Source of the DNA: Streptomyces muensis
GTDB taxonomy: Bacteria; Actinomycetota; Actinomycetes; Streptomycetales; Streptomycetaceae
NCBI RefSeq assembly: GCF_021474425.1
Contig: NZ_JAKEIP010000021.1
Location: 1-64,000 of the forward strand
Direction of reading: 5' to 3'
Length of the DNA: 64,000 bases
In this document: piece by piece, positions 28,863 through 36,328 of the stretch
How positions within the stretch are numbered: position 1 is the stretch's first letter
How the letters are laid out: each line of letters opens with the position of its first letter
Made by a program: the position numbers and the translations under genes
Notes under the pieces: generated by a model
Told to the model about the DNA's origin: nothing
Databases searched by the model: none
The model's input: the letters and a program-made list of their open reading frames with translations, nothing else

Positions 28863-29108
28863 GATGAGATCGAAGATCGCTTCGTTGAGCTTGTCGCGGG
28901 CCGGTTGCCCCGGGACGGGGCCGACCGCTGGGCGGCGAGGTGGGTGACGGAGGACAGGATCATCTGGGACGACTTGTCCTGGTGAGCTCTGAACTGCCTC
29001 TACGGAATCGCCTTCCTGCGTCCCGCGAGCGATGGCGGCGGCTACCTGCACGATGACGAACGAGTACGGGAATGGCTCGCTGAGCTGAGGAAACGCCGAG
29101 CGATGTGA
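28863..29108 (+). pseudogene. Remnant of a small unknown protein interrupted by an in-frame TGA
   Basis: One frame reads DEIEDRFVELVAGRLPRDGA...IIWDDLSW, meets TGA at 28983-28985, then continues ALNCLYGIAFLRPASDGG...REWLAELRKRRAM to a TGA at 29106. Codon use and protein-like sequence continue across the stop, so this looks like one gene with a TGG-to-TGA change (or a sequencing error). No start codon with a ribosome site is found in this frame. The family is not recognised. Confidence 0.6.
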
Positions 29109-29276
29109 GCCGTCGCAGCGCCGTCCTGCAGTCCCGGTCGCTGTTCGGCCTCCAGCGTCCCTCCTTGCCGCACGACTGTGACGCCTCACCAGGAGGTGCG
29201 TCGTCCCGCATGCTGGAGGGTGGCGGCGGTCAGTCACGCGTTCCCGCGCCGATGACCACGGCGTCGGTCGTCGGGC
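29109..29276. other. Gene-free spacer
   Basis: Part of a stretch of about 700 bases without an intact gene (28794-29488). No RNA, promoter or repeat of note is visible here. Confidence 0.5.
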
Positions 29277-29279
29277 TCA

Positions 29280-29378
29280 CTGCCCGGCGGCCTCTCGGGC
29301 GATCTTCTCGAACTGGGCGCCCATGGCCTCGGGCAGCGCGGGGGCGGAGGCCGCAGTCCTGGAGCTTCCTTCCATACT
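29280..29378 (-). pseudogene. Cut-off small ORF divergent from the padR gene
   Basis: On the minus strand an ATG at 29378 reads 32 residues beginning MEGSSRTAASAPALPEAMGAQ and ending REAAGQ before a TGA. It is divergent from the padR gene, where a PadR target gene would be expected, but is far too short for a known target. It may be a gene with an internal deletion, or a real small peptide. Confidence 0.35.
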
Positions 29379-29379
29379 A

Positions 29380-29402
29380 AACAAGTTGCATATTGGTAGA
29401 GG
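29380..29402. promoter_or_regulatory. AT-rich island, probable PadR-regulated promoter region
   Basis: The sequence around 29380-29402 (ACTAAACAAGTTGCATATTG and flanks) is sharply AT-rich in a GC-rich window and lies between two divergent ORFs. PadR operators are usually AT-rich with dyad symmetry; symmetry here is weak. Confidence 0.35.
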
Positions 29403-29488
29403 AGGGCAGAGGCGACTCCGGTGCTTGTCGAGGGCGGCGCTTCGGGAGTGCTCATCATTGAACACTCGCTGGGCCGTACCTTGCTGCC

Positions 29489-30067
29489 ATGGCATTGCGG
29501 AACGCGGTGATGGCCGCGCTGCTGGAGGGCGAGGCGTCCGGTTACGACCTCGCAAAGGGCTTTGACGCAACGGTCGCGAACTTCTGGACGGCGACGCCTC
29601 AGCAGCTCTATCGGGAGCTGGAGCGTATGGAGGCCGAGGGGCTGGTCACGGCTCGCCTCGTCGAGCAGCGGCGTCGTCCCAACAAACGGCTGTTCTCCCT
29701 GACGGAGGCTGGGCGGGAGGCGGTGCGCGCATACACGGCCGAGCCTCTGGGGCGGCCCGCGGTCATCAGGGACGAACTGCTGGTCAAGGTGCAGTGCGCG
29801 GACGCCGGCGACGTCGAGGCGGTGCGCGCCGCCGTCCTCGAACGCATGGAATGGGCCACGGCCAAGCTGGCCCGCTACGAGAGAATCCGGCAGCGACTGC
29901 TGGGCGGCCGCTCGGAGGAGGCGTACTTCGCCGAGGCCGAGCGTATCGGCCCGTACCTCACTCTGCTGCGCGGGATGTCGTTCGAGCGGGAGAACCTCGA
30001 GTGGGGCGACATGGCGTTGCGCAGGCTCGACCAGCGCGCCAAGACTATTACTCAAAAAATTGACTAG
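29489..30067 (+). CDS. PadR-family transcriptional regulator
   Basis: This 192-residue PadR regulator has an N-terminal winged helix (about 1-85) with ALLEGEASGYDLAKGFDATVANFWTATPQQLYRELERMEAEGLV and the wing RRPNKRLFSLTEAGREAV. The C-terminal helical dimerisation domain (about 95-185) is of the Vir_act_alpha_C type. PadR proteins are usually repressors of a divergent or downstream gene. The upstream divergent ORF is truncated and the downstream gene is a GDSL hydrolase 41 bases away. The last codons are unusually AT-rich. Confidence 0.92.
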   Translation: MALRNAVMAALLEGEASGYDLAKGFDATVANFWTATPQQLYRELERMEAEGLVTARLVEQRRRPNKRLFSLTEAGREAVRAYTAEPLGRPAVIRDELLVKVQCADAGDVEAVRAAVLERMEWATAKLARYERIRQRLLGGRSEEAYFAEAERIGPYLTLLRGMSFERENLEWGDMALRRLDQRAKTITQKID

Positions 30068-30108
30068 AGTGAGGGCTCTTCTGGTGATCGCAAAGGAGCC
30101 AGCCGCTC

Positions 30109-30969
30109 ATGTCAGGCACTGAGACCCGCTATCTGCGCTTCGTGGCCCTGGGTGACAGTCACACCGAAGGGGTCGGCGACGGCGACGATGTGACAGGCCT
30201 GCGCGGGTGGGCCGACCGGCTCGCCGAGCACCTGGCCCGGCACAGCCCGCAGCTTCGGTACGCCAATCTCGCAGTACGGGGCCGTCTGGCCGGGCAGGTC
30301 CACGCGGAGCAGTTGCCCGCGGCGCTTGCGCTGCGGCCGGACTTCGCGACGGTCGTGGCCGGAGTCAACGACATGCTGCGCCCCCGCTTCGATCCGGATG
30401 AGGTGGCCGCGCACCTGGAGGCGATGTTCGCCGCGCTCACCGGCCAAGGGGCGCGCGTGGCGACGCTCACCTTTCCCGACATCGCGCGCGTAACTCCACT
30501 GGCCCGTCCGCTCCGGCCGCGTCTTGAGGCGCTGAACCACCGTGTTCGCGCGGCGGCGCACCGGCATGGTGTCGTCGTCGCCGACGTCACCCTGTATCCG
30601 GTGGCCACGGATCCACGCCTGTGGAGTCAGGACCGCCTCCACTCGAGCCCACTCGGCCACCAGCGGATCGCGGCGGCGCTCGCTCACTCGCTCAACGTGC
30701 CGGACACTGACGACTCCTGGACGCACCCGTTGCCCGTCCTGCCTGTTGGTCGGGCACGATTCTTGCGTGCCGCGTCAGCCGAGGTGCGCTGGGTCGCCGG
30801 ATTCCTGGGTCCGTGGATCGCCAGGCGCGCGCGTGGGCGTTCCTCCGGAGACGGTCGCGTGGCCAAACGCCCTGACCTCCTGTCCGTCGGCAGCTCCGGC
30901 CAACACTTCGGCCGTGCCTTCCAGGGCGGACAAGAGCCCTCCGTCGACCTGGCAGACGCCTCGGAGTAG
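30109..30969 (+). CDS. SGNH/GDSL hydrolase
   Basis: This 286-residue SGNH hydrolase has the block I nucleophile in FVALGDSHTEGVGD (S16-region), the block III GVNDM and the block V histidine in DRLHSSPLGHQRIA. It lacks a signal peptide, so it is probably a cytoplasmic esterase or acyl hydrolase; the substrate is unknown. The C-terminal 70 residues beyond the SGNH fold are low in recognisable structure. AAGGAG precedes the ATG. It may be co-transcribed with padR. Confidence 0.9.
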   Translation: MSGTETRYLRFVALGDSHTEGVGDGDDVTGLRGWADRLAEHLARHSPQLRYANLAVRGRLAGQVHAEQLPAALALRPDFATVVAGVNDMLRPRFDPDEVAAHLEAMFAALTGQGARVATLTFPDIARVTPLARPLRPRLEALNHRVRAAAHRHGVVVADVTLYPVATDPRLWSQDRLHSSPLGHQRIAAALAHSLNVPDTDDSWTHPLPVLPVGRARFLRAASAEVRWVAGFLGPWIARRARGRSSGDGRVAKRPDLLSVGSSGQHFGRAFQGGQEPSVDLADASE

Positions 30970-31005
30970 CGAGGGCGGTGACGTGAGCACACCGAGCCTG
31001 CCCTT

Positions 31006-31380
31006 TCAGGGCTTCGGGTCGGTGGTGTGGGTGTGTCGGTGGTGGGCGTAGTCGCTGGTGTGCTGTTCGGCCCAGTCCTGCAGGTGTTGCAGTGCGGCGG
31101 TGGCGCCGCGGGCGAGGTCGGTCAGGGCGTACTGCACCGTCGGTGGGCGGCTGGTGTGCACGGTGCGGGTGATCAGGCCACCGGCTTCGAGGTCGCGCAG
31201 GGTCTGCGCGAGCATCTTGTCGCTGACGCCGCCGGCCCGCCGGCGCAGCTCGGACCAGCGTTGCGGGCCGTCCATGAGATCCACCAGGACCAGCGCGGCC
31301 CACCGGGCGGTGACCAGGTCGAACAGCTGCCTGCCGGGGCAGGCGGGATCGCGGACGTTGCCTCGCGTGCTTTCCTGCAC
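31006..31380 (-). CDS. HxlR-family transcriptional regulator
   Basis: This 124-residue HxlR (MarR-like winged helix) regulator has an N-terminal cysteine in DPACPGRQLFDLVTARWAALVL and the HxlR core GPQRWSELRRRAGGVSDKMLAQTLRDLEAGGLI. The N-terminal cysteine is where HxlR/QorR/HypR-type members sense electrophiles or oxidants. It is divergent from the MBL-fold gene at 31471 and probably controls it through the dyad at 31404-31425. Confidence 0.93.
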   Translation of the reverse strand: MQESTRGNVRDPACPGRQLFDLVTARWAALVLVDLMDGPQRWSELRRRAGGVSDKMLAQTLRDLEAGGLITRTVHTSRPPTVQYALTDLARGATAALQHLQDWAEQHTSDYAHHRHTHTTDPKP

Positions 31381-31403
31381 GTGCTCACCTCACCTAAAGG
31401 TAT

Positions 31404-31425
31404 GTACTTCCCAGCAGAAAGTAAC
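31404..31425. promoter_or_regulatory. Dyad between the hxlR-type and MBL genes (probable operator)
   Basis: GTACTT (31404-31409) and AAGTAAC (31419-31425) form an inverted repeat, broken only by one extra A, in the 90-base divergent region. The surrounding bases are AT-rich compared with the window. Confidence 0.55.
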
Positions 31426-31470
31426 TCGGTCAGAGTGAGTGAGCCAACCGCTGATAGTCAAGGAGTACCT

Positions 31471-32283
31471 GTGGTAACTGACGTTGCGGTGACCCGCGCC
31501 GCGAACATCGTGACGGTGCTCGGCGGCCCCACCGCGCTGATCCACCTGGCCGGATGGACGCTGCTGACGGACCCGACCTTCGACGCCGCCGGCACCGAGT
31601 ACCAGAACGGCCCGGTCATGGTGCGCAAGACCGCCGACCCGGCGCTGAAACCCTCCCAACTGCCCGCCCTCGACGCCGTCGTGGTCAGCCACACCGGGCA
31701 TCAGGACAACCTCGACACCGCCGGGCGTACGGTGGCCTCCGGTGCCTCGAAGGTGTTCACCACCGTCGCCGGCGCCAAGGATCTCGGGGGCGCAGCCGTC
31801 GGCCTGGAGCCCTGGCAGACCCGGACCCTGTCGAAGCCGGGCCGCACGCCGCTGAACATCACCGCGGTCCCCGCCCGCCACGGCCCCGTCGGCACCGAGG
31901 CCATCACCGGTCCGGTCACCGGCTTCCTCCTGCACACCGACGACGGCTCGGCACCGACGGTGTACGTCTCCGGTGACACCGTCGACCTGGACGCGATGAG
32001 TGCCCTGGCCGACCGGTACCGCGTCGATGTGGCGCTGCTGCACCTGGGCGCGGCAGGCTTCGAGGAATTCGGTGACATACGACTGTCGCTGACCGCGGTG
32101 CAGGCCGTCGAGGCCCGCCGTCTGCTCGGCGACCCCCTCGTGGTGGCCGTGCACGCCGAGGGCTGGGCGCACTACACCGAAGACCGCAGCCACGTCCAGC
32201 AGCTCTTCGACGCCGCCGGCGTCCCGCTGCACTGGCCCACCCCGGGCCAGCCCATCACCCTGCCCGACCCGCACACCCGCTGA
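31471..32283 (+). CDS. MBL-fold metallo-hydrolase with a variant metal motif
   Basis: This 270-residue metallo-beta-lactamase-fold protein is of the UlaG-like group. The usual HxHxDH motif reads HTGHQDN (in VVVSHTGHQDNLD), the H-x-x-H-x-D-N form known from one MBL subfamily. A later PARHGP supplies a histidine, VSGDTVD an aspartate and AVHAEGW the last histidine. The GTG at 31471 has AGGAG at 31461-31465. It is divergent from an HxlR gene, which suggests induction by a reactive compound. The substrate is unknown. Confidence 0.88.
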   Translation: MVTDVAVTRAANIVTVLGGPTALIHLAGWTLLTDPTFDAAGTEYQNGPVMVRKTADPALKPSQLPALDAVVVSHTGHQDNLDTAGRTVASGASKVFTTVAGAKDLGGAAVGLEPWQTRTLSKPGRTPLNITAVPARHGPVGTEAITGPVTGFLLHTDDGSAPTVYVSGDTVDLDAMSALADRYRVDVALLHLGAAGFEEFGDIRLSLTAVQAVEARRLLGDPLVVAVHAEGWAHYTEDRSHVQQLFDAAGVPLHWPTPGQPITLPDPHTR

Positions 32284-32441
32284 CACCTCACCCAGTGCCG
32301 CCGCCGGCGCACCGGCCCGCTCCTTCCACGCCGCCGGAGACGCGGGAGCGGCTGCGGTCACCGCACTGCACGAGGGCCTCGCCACCGTGCCGGACAAGAT
32401 CATCAGCGCGCACAACATGCTAAAAACGAAGGGGAAAGAAC
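32284..32441 (+). other. Spacer with a short protein-like frame, possible gene fragment
   Basis: One frame reads APARSFHAAGDAGAAAVTAL...TVPDKIISAHNMLKTKG without a start codon. The codon bias is coding-like, so this may be the tail of a lost gene. It is too short to identify. Confidence 0.3.
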
Positions 32442-32792
32442 ATGACACCGGAAGTCGTGCACGAGCGCTTCGCCCAGTACCTCAAGGACCAGGACCTCGA
32501 CGGACTGGGTTCCCTGTTCGACGAAGACGCCATGTTCGTACCGGGACCGGGACAGGAGCCGGTCTACGGCAGGGAAAGCATCAATGAAGCGCTGAAGCCC
32601 TACCTCGCCTCGCCCAGCACCATGGAGGTGGAGGCCACGTCGGTCCATCAGAACGGCGACCTGGCGATGGTCCAGCCGTCCTGGCGGATCACGAGCGAGA
32701 GCGGCACCGTGGAAGGAAAGGCGGTCGAGGTGATGAGGAGGACGAGCGAGGGGGACTGGGTCTACATCATCGACAGCCCCTACGGCGTCTGA
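32442..32792 (+). CDS. SnoaL/NTF2-like protein
   Basis: This 116-residue single-domain protein of the NTF2-like/SnoaL superfamily contains RFAQYLKDQDLDGLGSLFDEDAMFVPGPG, VYGRESINEAL and the C-terminal VMRRTSEGDWVYIIDSPYG. Members include ketosteroid-isomerase-like enzymes and many ligand-binding proteins of unknown role. An AAAGAA site precedes the ATG. It stands alone downstream of the MBL gene and upstream of pseudogenes. Confidence 0.88.
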   Translation: MTPEVVHERFAQYLKDQDLDGLGSLFDEDAMFVPGPGQEPVYGRESINEALKPYLASPSTMEVEATSVHQNGDLAMVQPSWRITSESGTVEGKAVEVMRRTSEGDWVYIIDSPYGV

Positions 32793-32863
32793 TTCTCGTC
32801 ATCCCGGCATCACCGTCGGGCGACGGAACCTCCGCCGCTCGCTGTCCGGCGTCGGTGACACGG

Positions 32864-33430
32864 TCATGATCCGGTGTGGTCCGGGCGCAGTTGGCCGGTG
32901 AGGGTGCGCAGGTCTTCGACGTGGCGTTGTGCGGTGAAGGCTCCGCTGCCGGCGGTGAACAGGTCGGTGCCGGCGAAGTCCGCGCGGGCACCGGCTGTCA
33001 CGGCGCCGAGGAAGGCGGTGCCGGTGAACCGCCGGTACGGCAGTGCTTCGTCGGTGCCGACCGGGGTCCGGCGTCAGGCCGGTCAGCGCGGTGCGGGCGC
33101 GGTCCAGTTCGGCGGGGCCGCCGGAGACGGTGGCGGTGACCTGGCAGCTGTCGTAGGGAGCCGTGGCCACGAAGCCGTCGTCCACGCCGACCACGGCGCT
33201 CACGTCGGCGGCCCGAAGAGCAGGGCGAAGACCCCGGCGACGAAACCGGCCAGGGTGAGCCCGGAGACGATCCGCCAGGCGGCCTTCGGATAGTCCAGCA
33301 GTCGGCGCCCCGCCAGCAGTGTCGCCGGCCGTTTGGCCAGGGCGGTGACGGTCAGGCGGGCGCCCAGGAGGCGTGTCTGGCCGGCCGTGATCGTCAGGCC
33401 CAGCCGTTCCCGGCCCCTGTCCCGGGTCTG
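32864..33430 (-). pseudogene. Fragment of an FtsX/MacB-like ABC transporter permease, frameshifted
   Basis: Three reading-frame segments on the minus strand together resemble the C-terminal half of an FtsX-type permease. The first is LTVTALAKRPATLLAGRRLLDYPKAAWRIVSG with a membrane segment (33420-33200). The second is ADVSAVVGVDDGFVATAPYD and SGGPAELDRARTALTGL (about 33205-33065). The third is LPYRRFTGTAFLGAVTAG to RTLTGQLRPDHTGS (about 33060-32864). At least two frame breaks and a missing N-terminal half show it is dead. Confidence 0.75.
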
Positions 33431-33442
33431 CCAGGAGGTCGG

Positions 33443-33670
33443 GCGGGCTCTGGCCTCGGCCTGGCCATCGTGCGGGATGTCGCGAAGTCGCACGGCGGCA
33501 CCGTCGTCGCATGCACGAGAAAAGGCGGCAGCGCGGAAGTCGGGTTCGGCGCGAACGGCTCACGACTGGTGCGGCGAGCCTCGCTCACGGCGGGCCGTCC
33601 GGAATCGGGGCCGGCTGGACGACAGCAGGGGTCGGGTCACCGGGCGGACTCCGGCGCGACTGCCGGTTGA
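33443..33670 (+). pseudogene. C-terminal fragment of a sensor histidine kinase
   Basis: The frame reads GSGLGLAIVRDVAKSHGGTVVACTRKGGSAEVGFG (33446-33550), the G2 box and last strands of a histidine kinase ATPase domain, then an unrelated tail to a stop at 33670. Everything upstream of the G box is missing; the sequence changes at about 33440 into the oppositely oriented permease fragment. The tail overlaps the 3' end of the MFS gene. Confidence 0.75.
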
Positions 33671-34896
33671 TCGGCCTCGGAACCAGGCGGGACGCCGATG
33701 CGCAACTGCCCGGGCCGCTGTGCTCTGGCTGTGCGGGCCAGGGTGAGCGCGGCGGTCATGGCCAGAACGACGAGGGCGGCGCCCGAGAGGAGGAAGGCGT
33801 CCTTGACTCCGGTGAGTGCGATGGTGGTCGAGGCCACGAAGGGAGAAACGGCCAGGGCTCCCGCCACTCCGGCCTCCCACAGACCCAACGCCTTCGCCAG
33901 GTGGTGGCTCGGTATGCGCTGCTGCACCAGCGCGATCAGCGGGATGTCCGTGAGGGCCGAGGCCAGCCCGGTGGCGATCAGGAGCGCTGCGGCCCCGGCA
34001 GTGGAGGTGACGATTCCGAGCGGCGCACGGAAGATTCCGAGCAGGGCCCAGGCCAGCACCGCCGCCAGGGCGAGTCTGCGCATCCGTAGGCCGGCCAGCA
34101 GGAGCGCTCCCGCCACTTCGGCGACCCCGGCGACGCCCAGCAGCAGGCCGTAGCGGCCGCCCTGCCCCACGAGGGCAACCAGCCCCACCGTCAGGAAACC
34201 GCTGGTCAGCGCGAGGGCGAGCACGAAGGTCACGATGACCACGAGCACGTCGGGAGCGGCCCGAACGGCCTTGAGCCCGGCGGCGAGATCGGCCCACAGG
34301 CCCGCCTGGTCGGCGGCCAGGACGGGGCGGGTCACGCGGATGGCGGCCACGGCGCCCGCCGAACCGAGGAAGGTCAGTCCGTTGACCACCAGCGCCGCCC
34401 GCATGGAGCCGTAGGCCAGCAGCGGCGCGAGCATGAGCGGGCCGACGAAGAAGGCGGCCCGGAAGGCGACTTGCAGCAGCCCGTTGGCCTGTTGCAGACG
34501 GTCGGCCGGGACGATCTGCGTGACGATGGCGTTGCGGGCCGGGGCGAACGGGGCGCCGATCAGGGCCAGCAGCGCCGTTGTCACCACGAGCAGGGGCAGG
34601 TTCAGCAGACCGAGGGACAGCAACACCGCGGCCACCGCCACCACGGCGACCCGGGCCAGATCGGTTGCGATCATCAGCTTCCGGCGGTCGTAACGGTCGG
34701 CGTACGAGGCGGACACGAACGTGGCCAGGAACGCGGGCGCGAACGCGGCCACGCTGACCACGGCGACGGCCGTCGGGTCCTTCGTCAGCGACCAGGCCAG
34801 CCAAGCGGTCGCCGCGGTGTACAGGCCGTCGCCGAAACGTGAGACGGCCTGACCGGCGAAGAGGAGCAGGAAATTGCGGTCCCTGAGCAGTGACAT
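33637..34896 (-). CDS. MFS transporter (drug/metabolite efflux type)
   Basis: This 419-residue major facilitator protein has about 12 hydrophobic segments, starting MSLLRDRNFLLLFAGQAVSRFGDGLYTAATAWLA, with the loop 2-3 motif SASYADRYDRRKLMI. It belongs to the MFS_3-like group often annotated as macrolide or general efflux proteins; the substrate is unknown. The ATG at 34896 gives a normal length. The DUF5937/ArsR regulator gene lies 52 bases upstream in the same direction, and an inverted repeat lies between, so the regulator probably controls the exporter. Confidence 0.9.
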   Translation of the reverse strand: MSLLRDRNFLLLFAGQAVSRFGDGLYTAATAWLAWSLTKDPTAVAVVSVAAFAPAFLATFVSASYADRYDRRKLMIATDLARVAVVAVAAVLLSLGLLNLPLLVVTTALLALIGAPFAPARNAIVTQIVPADRLQQANGLLQVAFRAAFFVGPLMLAPLLAYGSMRAALVVNGLTFLGSAGAVAAIRVTRPVLAADQAGLWADLAAGLKAVRAAPDVLVVIVTFVLALALTSGFLTVGLVALVGQGGRYGLLLGVAGVAEVAGALLLAGLRMRRLALAAVLAWALLGIFRAPLGIVTSTAGAAALLIATGLASALTDIPLIALVQQRIPSHHLAKALGLWEAGVAGALAVSPFVASTTIALTGVKDAFLLSGAALVVLAMTAALTLARTARAQRPGQLRIGVPPGSEADQPAVAPESAR

Positions 34897-34935
34897 GCCG
34901 CCACTGTCGGATCTCCTCGAGCGCCTGATCCACTT

Positions 34936-34953
34936 ATTAGGCAGATGGCTAAT
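34936..34953. promoter_or_regulatory. Inverted repeat before the MFS gene (probable ArsR-type operator)
   Basis: ATTAG (34936-34940) and CTAAT (34949-34953) are perfect arms around 8 bases, in a short AT-rich patch. The right arm overlaps the stop codon of the regulator gene. Placed 40-57 bases before the MFS start, it could serve as operator for an internal promoter. Confidence 0.5.
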
Positions 34954-36064
34954 CAACGGGGTCGGTGGTGTGCAGAAAGCTCTCCAGGCTGGGAGCGAGA
35001 CCCGCCACCTGCCCGGGCAGGAGCCGGTACAGGACGTAGTAGCCCTCACGGCGGCGTTCGAGCAGGCCCGCGTCCGCAAGGACGCGCAGGTGCTTGGACA
35101 GGGCGGCCTCGCTGACGCCGACGAGCGGGGCCAACTCCTGGGTGCTGCGCGGGCGTTCGGAGATCAGCCGGAGGGCGCGCAGGCGGGTGTCATCGGCGAG
35201 CGCGCGGAGCATGCCGACGAGCTGTGCGGGAGGAATCCTGGGGCGGGCTTCCCGAGCGATCGACGAGACGGGAAAGACGAGCCCGAGGGGCCAGGGGCCG
35301 TCGCAGTTGACCCGTACGTGCGGCCACACATACGCGCTGGGGGCGAGCAGGAGGGTGTCGTCCGGGCCGATGGCGACCTCGTGGTCGTGCGGGCGTTCCA
35401 GCCAGAAGCGTTCGGCCTGCCGGTCGGTGCGCACCTCCGGCCACAGGCCGCGGAGCATGCCGTACAGTCCGCGCTGTTCGATCTGGTGCCCGGCCTCGCT
35501 CACCCCGGCGGCCAGTTCCGGCTCGATCCGGGCCCATTCCTCCTCGAACGCCTCCCGCCAGTAGCGTTCCAGCATGCTCAGGAACCTCTCGAGGAGTGCG
35601 CGGGGGTCGTCGAGGAGCATCGCGGCCATCGCTTCGTCGCTCTCACGTGTGACACGCTCCCGTAGCAGGGCGCGTACGTCCGGTTCCAGCAGCGCGTGGG
35701 GATCCCTGCCCTCGCCGCCGCCGCCCGGCCACGGCGACAGCAGCGGGATGGCGAACTCCAGCCGGACCAGCTCCGGGTCCGCCGTGCGCAGGCCGGCCAG
35801 TTCGCTGCCGAAGTCCGCCAGCCCACCGGTCGGCCGCGGAAAGAGGAACTCGGGAAAGTACGAGCGCACCGCGTAGGAGAACGCCTCGATCTCCCGCTTC
35901 AGGGCCGGCGACAGCTTGCGCATCGCGCGTACCCAGCCGTGCTGGACGGGGTGGTGCTTGGGCTCCACGAGCACATGCAGGCTCAGTACGGCTTCCATCG
36001 CCGGCGAGTAGGCGAACCCCACCCGCTCAGCACCACCGGCGGGCACCCGGAACACGATCGTCAT
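34949..36064 (-). CDS. DUF5937 protein with C-terminal ArsR-type winged helix
   Basis: This 371-residue regulator has a long N-terminal DUF5937 region (about 1-250), predicted to be a sensor, and a C-terminal ArsR winged helix (about 275-345) containing LADDTRLRALRLISERPRSTQELAPLVGVSEAALSKHLRVLADAGLL. There is no metal-binding CxC motif. It reads into the MFS gene and likely represses it. Read from the ATG at 36064 (MTIVFRVP). Confidence 0.9.
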   Translation of the reverse strand: MTIVFRVPAGGAERVGFAYSPAMEAVLSLHVLVEPKHHPVQHGWVRAMRKLSPALKREIEAFSYAVRSYFPEFLFPRPTGGLADFGSELAGLRTADPELVRLEFAIPLLSPWPGGGGEGRDPHALLEPDVRALLRERVTRESDEAMAAMLLDDPRALLERFLSMLERYWREAFEEEWARIEPELAAGVSEAGHQIEQRGLYGMLRGLWPEVRTDRQAERFWLERPHDHEVAIGPDDTLLLAPSAYVWPHVRVNCDGPWPLGLVFPVSSIAREARPRIPPAQLVGMLRALADDTRLRALRLISERPRSTQELAPLVGVSEAALSKHLRVLADAGLLERRREGYYVLYRLLPGQVAGLAPSLESFLHTTDPVD

Positions 36065-36128
36065 GACTCGTCATCATCGCCGTCCGGCGGTCCCGGAGGG
36101 AGCGTGCCGCGGGGGACGGTGGTCGGCG

Positions 36129-36240
36129 ATGCTGACTGACGACCAGGATGTGCGCATGGCCGAGCGGGTGCGGGTGCGTGAAATAGATGGCGACGAGGGC
36201 CGGAGACTGCTGCGGATCATCCGCAGGGGCACGGGATCGG
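36129..36240 (+). pseudogene. N-terminal remnant of an IS630-family transposase
   Basis: From the ATG at 36129 or 36156 the frame reads VRMAERVRVREIDGDEGRRL and then LRIIRRGTGS, the typical beginning of IS630-type helix-turn-helix transposases of Streptomyces. After about 36240 the resemblance ends and the frame stops at 36305. No DDE domain and no terminal repeats are present. Confidence 0.65.
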
Positions 36241-36328
36241 CGGCACCAGCGATCCGGCGAGGCAATCTCCCAACTGGCGAGACGCTCCTTACGGCCATCG
36301 GTTAGGTGCGCATAGCATCGGTCTCCGC

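Noticed and set aside
30970..31005. Terminator between the GDSL and hxlR-type genes
   Set aside because: The 36-base convergent gap shows no stable stem.
36063..36305. Intact 80-residue protein
   Set aside because: Only the middle matches an IS630 transposase start; both ends are unrelated, so it is treated as a remnant.
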